From: Alphaproteobacteria bacterium
GTDB taxonomy: Bacteria; Pseudomonadota; Alphaproteobacteria; Sneathiellales; Sneathiellaceae
Direction: 5' to 3'
Assembly (NCBI GenBank): GCA_006226265.1
Contig: SBHH01000075.1
Coordinates: 1 to 10,167, forward strand
Length of the DNA stretch: 10,167 nt
The notes beneath the pieces were generated by a model, which did not search any database, had not been told where the DNA came from, and saw only the letters and a program-made list of their open reading frames with translations. Both the position numbers and the translations under genes were made by a program. Shown piece after piece: positions 7,043 through 10,167 of this stretch (position 1 is the stretch's first letter; the number at the start of each line of letters is the position of its first letter).

Positions 7043-8425
7043 ATGGACAGCCACCAGTTCACATCCACCATTCTCCGGGAATATGATATCCGGGGCATTG
7101 TCGGGGAAACCCTGTTCCCAGAGGATGCCGAGGCCGTCGGTCGCGCTTTCGGCACGCTTCTGATCCGGGCCGGCCATTCCAACTGCGCCGTCGGTTTTGA
7201 CGGCCGCACTACCTCGCCGGGCCTTAAAGACGCACTTGTCAAGGGCCTCACCGCAAGCGGTGTCAATGTGTTTGAAATTGGCATGGGTCCGACGCCGATG
7301 CTCTATTTCGCGACCTACGCGCTGGAAACCGGCGGCGGGATCATGATCACGGGCTCCCACAATCCGCCAAGCCATAACGGCTTCAAGATGATGCTGGGCG
7401 GCAAGTCCTTTTATGGACAGCAGATACAGGAGCTTGGCGCCCTCGCCGCCCGCGGTGATTTCGAGAATGGCGCCGGGACCGTTACCTCCCGCCCGATCAT
7501 GGATGATTATGCGGCCCGCCTTCTGAAGGATTTCACCGGCGGCAAGGATCTCTCCGTCGTCTGGGATTGTGGCAACGGCGTAACCGGCGAGGCGCTTCGT
7601 AAAGTCGTGAAAAACCTGCCGGGCCGTCATGTGCTTCTTTATGATGAGATCGACGGCACTTTCCCGAACCATCATCCGGACCCGACGGTCGCCGAAAACC
7701 TTACTGATGTCATCCGCACCGTGCGGGGCACTGGCGCCGATCTCGGCATTGCCTTCGATGGCGATGGCGACCGGATCGGCGTTGTCGATAGCGAAGGCCG
7801 TATTCTCTGGGGTGACCAGTTGCTCGCCATTCTTTCACGCGAAATCCTTAAAAAAGCTCCGGGCGCGGCAATCATCGCCGATGTGAAAGCGAGCCAGGTC
7901 CTTTTCGATGCGGTCGGGGATTTGGGCGGCACGCCCGTCATGTGGAAAACCGGCCATTCCCTCATCAAATCCAAGATGCAGGAATTGAAAGCCCCGCTCG
8001 CGGGCGAGATGAGCGGACATATCTTCTATAACGATCATTTCTACGGCTATGACGACGCGATCTATGTCGCGCTTCGTTTGCTCAATATCGTTGCCTCCGC
8101 CAGCGAAACGCTTGGCGAAATGCGGGACGCCCTTCCCGAAATGGTCAATACGCCGGAACTCCGTTTCGATTGCCCGGATGAGGAAAAATTCGATGCCGTG
8201 CGCCGCATTCAGGAGAACCTTAAAACAGAAGGCGCAAACTATTCCGATATCGACGGCGTCCGTGTCAACACGGAAGACGGCTGGTGGCTCTTGCGTGCCT
8301 CCAACACGCAGGCGGTGCTCGTCGCGCGCTGCGAAGCGAAGGATGAGACGGGCCTCTCCCGCCTTAAAGCCCAGCTTGTCGCCGCCCTTGAAAAGGCCGG
8401 CGTCAAAGCCCCCGATTTCGGTTAA
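7043..8425 (+). CDS. Phosphomannomutase/phosphoglucomutase (alpha-D-phosphohexomutase, AlgC/ManB type)
   Basis: This 460-residue enzyme interconverts hexose 6-phosphate and hexose 1-phosphate. The four-domain phosphohexomutase pattern is complete. REYDIRG at 12-18 is followed by the phosphoserine loop TGSHNPPSHNGFK (103-115, active Ser105), the metal-binding loop DGDGDR (239-244), the sugar-specificity loop GEMSGH (321-326), and the phosphate-binding loop RASNTQ (418-423). GEMSGH together with this length points to the bifunctional PMM/PGM group (AlgC-like) rather than to GlmM, although glucose-versus-mannose preference cannot be decided from sequence. It starts 30 bases after ugd with GAGGGG upstream, so it belongs to the same operon. 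There it would feed glucose 1-phosphate to GalU, or mannose 1-phosphate to a GDP-mannose branch not seen here. The transcript probably ends at the hairpin just downstream. Confidence 0.93.
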   Translation: MDSHQFTSTILREYDIRGIVGETLFPEDAEAVGRAFGTLLIRAGHSNCAVGFDGRTTSPGLKDALVKGLTASGVNVFEIGMGPTPMLYFATYALETGGGIMITGSHNPPSHNGFKMMLGGKSFYGQQIQELGALAARGDFENGAGTVTSRPIMDDYAARLLKDFTGGKDLSVVWDCGNGVTGEALRKVVKNLPGRHVLLYDEIDGTFPNHHPDPTVAENLTDVIRTVRGTGADLGIAFDGDGDRIGVVDSEGRILWGDQLLAILSREILKKAPGAAIIADVKASQVLFDAVGDLGGTPVMWKTGHSLIKSKMQELKAPLAGEMSGHIFYNDHFYGYDDAIYVALRLLNIVASASETLGEMRDALPEMVNTPELRFDCPDEEKFDAVRRIQENLKTEGANYSDIDGVRVNTEDGWWLLRASNTQAVLVARCEAKDETGLSRLKAQLVAALEKAGVKAPDFG

Positions 8426-8441
8426 CTTTCAACGGAAATAA

Positions 8442-8474
8442 ATAAGGCCGGATCTCAAAGAAATCCGGCCTTAT
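8442..8474. terminator. Bidirectional intrinsic terminator between convergent genes
   Basis: ATAAGGCCGGAT (8442-8453) and its exact reverse complement (8463-8474) form a perfect 12-base-pair stem with a 9-base loop, starting 16 bases after the mutase stop. On the minus strand the stem is followed by TTTATTT, a fair U-rich tail for ending transcription of the small secreted-protein gene. On the plus strand the tail (TTATAT, partly inside the stem) is poorer. Placement between two convergent genes fits a terminator used from both sides. Confidence 0.85.
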
Positions 8475-8478
8475 ATAA

Positions 8479-8534
8479 GCATATGCATCACGAAGCTTAC
8501 TTACGCTACATACTTCATTGACGCATGCATATGC
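8479..8534. repeat. Second inverted repeat next to the terminator
   Basis: GCATATGCAT (8479-8488) recurs as its reverse complement ATGCATATGC (8525-8534), 36 bases further on. Each arm contains the self-palindromes GCATATGC and ATGCAT, so it could also act as paired protein-binding sites. It lies between the terminator hairpin and the stop codon of the secreted-protein gene, so it would form a hairpin in that gene's 3' untranslated RNA. No T-run follows it. Confidence 0.4.
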
Positions 8535-8536
8535 GA

Positions 8537-8902
8537 TCAGCTCATCTTGCCCTTCTTGACCTTCTTGATGCCCATCCAGGCCTCCCCCGAAGCCATCACG
8601 CAGGTAGCGCCGTTTGGCTGGGTCAGAACAATCGTCCAGGTGGTTCCGTCAGGGCTTGAGAAAACCTCAAGCACGCTGCCATTCGCGGCAAGGCCAGCCG
8701 CCACCGGGGCTTCCGCGAATTTTCCGCTCAAGTGTTTCGCGAGCGCGGTCCGGTCGAAGCAAACGTTCTGGGCGGATGCGTCTGTCACCTGGAATGAAAA
8801 AAATGCCGCTGCACAGAAGAACACTGCAATTCCAAAAGAAATGACAGAGCGCATGCCAGATTTTTTACGAACCGGACATCTGGTATGATTAAAGCTTAAC
8901 AT
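8537..8902 (-). CDS. Small secreted protein of unknown function with two cysteines
   Basis: This 121-residue protein is predicted to be exported. A basic N-terminal region with RKK at 12-14 is followed by a hydrophobic stretch (about 19-40) and an ASA cleavage motif at 42-44, giving a mature protein of about 77 residues. The mature part has cysteines at 48 and 101, which could form one disulfide in the periplasm, and a central VLEVFSSPDGTTWTIVLTQP block (78-96), then GATCVMASGEAW. I recall similar small proteins with this C...EVF..DGTTWTIV..P.G..C...GE.W pattern in many alphaproteobacteria, always uncharacterised. The first ATG is chosen because a near-perfect AAGGAGG (8914-8908) stands five bases before it. 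An internal ATG at 8854 would give a more ordinary signal peptide but lacks a ribosome-binding site. The lysine-rich tail (KKVKKGK) is notable. Confidence 0.8.
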   Translation of the reverse strand: MLSFNHTRCPVRKKSGMRSVISFGIAVFFCAAAFFSFQVTDASAQNVCFDRTALAKHLSGKFAEAPVAAGLAANGSVLEVFSSPDGTTWTIVLTQPNGATCVMASGEAWMGIKKVKKGKMS

Positions 8903-8977
8903 ACGCTCCTCCTTTTCTGCGAAGCCATCGAAATATTATCCGAAAGGGAAAATACCGGGTCTATCGCCATAAGTCCG

Positions 8978-8983
8978 ATTATA
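8978..8983 (-). promoter_or_regulatory. Candidate -10 box for the secreted-protein gene, with ATTAACCTT elements upstream
   Basis: On the minus strand a perfect TATAAT lies 75 bases before the start codon at 8902. No sigma-70 -35 box stands 16-18 bases upstream. Instead ATTAACCTT (8999-8991) sits just upstream of the -10, and a second copy lies at 9060-9052. TTAACC-type half sites are typical of the alphaproteobacterial response regulator CtrA, which often activates promoters lacking a good -35. The -10 match is seen; CtrA control is inference. Confidence 0.4.
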
Positions 8984-9044
8984 GGGAGGAAAGGTTAATA
9001 TTCGCTATACGCGCAGGAATCAGCCATTTTTCATCCATCTCATT

Positions 9045-9079
9045 GCAAAACAAGGTTAATTTTGCGGATCGGAGCAAAA
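9045..9079. repeat. Alternating GCAAAA/TTTTGC arms downstream of mipZ
   Basis: GCAAAA (9045-9050), TTTTGC (9060-9065) and GCAAAA (9074-9079) give two mutually exclusive short stems sharing the middle arm, within 50 bases after the mipZ stop. Stems of six mostly A-T pairs are weak. They might contribute to mipZ transcript ending, as T-rich tracts follow on the minus strand, but no standard terminator is evident. Confidence 0.25.
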
Positions 9080-9093
9080 GCAGGCTAAGAAAA

Positions 9094-9975
9094 TCAGAGG
9101 TTTTCGACTTTTTCGTCAAGCCCCGGCAGTTCCAGAGCCTTGATCAGATGGCGCAGCTCATGCCGGGCGGCGACATGGCTCATTGACATCTTCACCCCGA
9201 CCCCCTTGCGGTTGAGGTCGAGCATGGTGAGGCCCTTTAAAAAGAGCTCGCGAAAGATCACGCGTTCGCCAAAGCCGGCGGCCGGACGGAAGGAAATCCG
9301 GGGTGCAAGTTTCGCCAGGATCTTCTCGATATGCCGCTTGTTATGAGCATCGGTGTGGGACAGGCGGTTTCGCATCACGACCCAGTCGATCTTGTGCTGA
9401 TCGATCAGGGCACGCCGCTTTCGCTGTTCCCAGACCATTTCACTGTACCAGCTCGGCTTTTCGATCTGCAGGTTACTGGCATTGACCGTCGCCAAAAGAT
9501 CGAGATCGATAAAGCTGTCATTCATCGGGGTCAGCAGGGTATCGGCGAAGGAATGACCGAGCTTGGAAATAAAGCTGTCCGCGCCCGGGCAATCGACCAC
9601 GACAAAATTATTCGCATAGACAAGTTCCTGCAGCGCGGCGACGAAACGGGCGCGCTCATCGCTCTGGGCCTCATCCATATTCTTTTTCGGGCTGGGTTCG
9701 ATCACGCGGAGCATCGGCATCGGCAGATCGAGCTTTTTCTTCGCGATAAAGTTCTCCCGATTCTCGATATAGCGGCCAAGCGTCTTCTGCTTGCCATCAA
9801 GATCGATCGCGCCAACGGTAAAGCCGAGCGTCAGCAATGAGACAATGACATGCATAGCGGTCGTGGATTTGCCGGAGCCGCCCTTGGCGTTGCCAACCAC
9901 GATGATATGCGCGCGCGTCGGCTGTTCCTCAATGCCGGGATTTTGTTCTTCGACCGTTACCGTCACGTTTGACAC
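9094..9975 (-). CDS. mipZ: Division-plane positioning ATPase MipZ (ParA/MinD superfamily)
   Basis: In Caulobacter MipZ binds chromosome-bound ParB and forms a polar gradient that inhibits FtsZ polymerisation, placing the division site at midcell. I choose the GTG at 9975-9973 as start, because GGGGGAG (9991-9985) stands nine bases upstream; this gives 293 residues. The same frame extends 36 codons further up to 10083 without family similarity. The deviant Walker A KGGSGKST is at 31-38 (signature Lys31, P-loop Lys36). IDLDGKQKT (57-65) and YIENR (69-73) follow, then the Walker B region VVVDCPGADS (125-134) and TPMNDSF (149-155). Later KPSWYSEMVWEQRKRRAL, DWVVMRNRL and a VIFRELFLKGLTMLDL stretch match MipZ rather than ParA or MinD. 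The leading 22 residues, rich in Val, Thr and Glu, are longer than in Caulobacter MipZ. parA/parB are not in view. It is separated from the secreted-protein gene by 191 bases and is probably a single-gene unit. Confidence 0.93.
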   Translation of the reverse strand: MSNVTVTVEEQNPGIEEQPTRAHIIVVGNAKGGSGKSTTAMHVIVSLLTLGFTVGAIDLDGKQKTLGRYIENRENFIAKKKLDLPMPMLRVIEPSPKKNMDEAQSDERARFVAALQELVYANNFVVVDCPGADSFISKLGHSFADTLLTPMNDSFIDLDLLATVNASNLQIEKPSWYSEMVWEQRKRRALIDQHKIDWVVMRNRLSHTDAHNKRHIEKILAKLAPRISFRPAAGFGERVIFRELFLKGLTMLDLNRKGVGVKMSMSHVAARHELRHLIKALELPGLDEKVENL

Positions 9976-10167
9976 GTTCTCTCGCTCCCCCGTAATCATT
10001 GTTACCAGACAGGACATGTAGCACAATATTTGGTAGTCTGCCAGTGATACCCACCCCATCATCCTGACAAGCACCCGTATCACAGCAAATATACAAAATG
10101 ATTACAAGCGGATAAACCGGAGCTTTTAAAAAAAGACAGGACGGCGTGAAAAGCTGCCTAAAAACAG

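Noticed and set aside
9976..10083. Upstream ATG start for MipZ at 10083 or at 9999.
   Set aside because: Neither has a good ribosome-binding site, the added residues do not resemble the family, and the GTG at 9975 has a strong one.
1..10167. CRISPR array, tRNA/rRNA gene, insertion sequence, toxin-antitoxin or defence island.
   Set aside because: No regularly spaced repeats, transposase-like or integrase-like proteins, or structural RNA patterns were seen; base composition and codon use look even across the genes.

Overview
The window looks like a chromosomal segment of a free-living alphaproteobacterium (moderately high GC). Two proteins support this best: a MipZ-type division-site ATPase, a family largely restricted to alphaproteobacteria, and a membrane-anchored J-domain protein that resembles mitochondrial Tim14/Pam18. 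I cannot name the genus from sequence alone. I see no phage, IS, CRISPR, rRNA or tRNA signal.

Layout. Positions 3-515 (+) hold the C-terminal half of an AbrB-family membrane protein. It converges, with a 4-base overlap, on a minus-strand two-gene unit at 512-3141: an FAD-dependent amine/amino-acid oxidoreductase followed by a MATE-family exporter, joined by a TGATG stop/start overlap. A 146-base divergent intergenic region separates this from a plus-strand pair at 3288-4716: a cytoplasmic VWA-domain protein with an intact metal-binding motif, and a membrane protein ending in a Tim14-like J domain. Next, at 4787-8425 (+), comes a compact sugar-nucleotide operon: galU (UDP-glucose synthesis), ugd (UDP-glucuronate synthesis) and a phosphomannomutase/phosphoglucomutase. 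A strong hairpin at 8442-8474 ends this operon and probably also the convergent gene opposite. The minus strand then carries a small secreted protein (8537-8902) and mipZ (9094-9975).

How the genes work together. The mutase interconverts hexose 6-phosphates and 1-phosphates, GalU makes UDP-glucose, and Ugd oxidises it to UDP-glucuronic acid. Together they supply precursors for capsule, exopolysaccharide or LPS. The oxidoreductase/MATE pair suggests linked catabolism and export of an amine-type compound, but the substrate is not readable. The VWA/J-protein pair is the least understood part of the window and the most interesting. MipZ places the division septum through FtsZ. Apart from that pair the region reads as housekeeping; I found no convincing new defence or mobile system.
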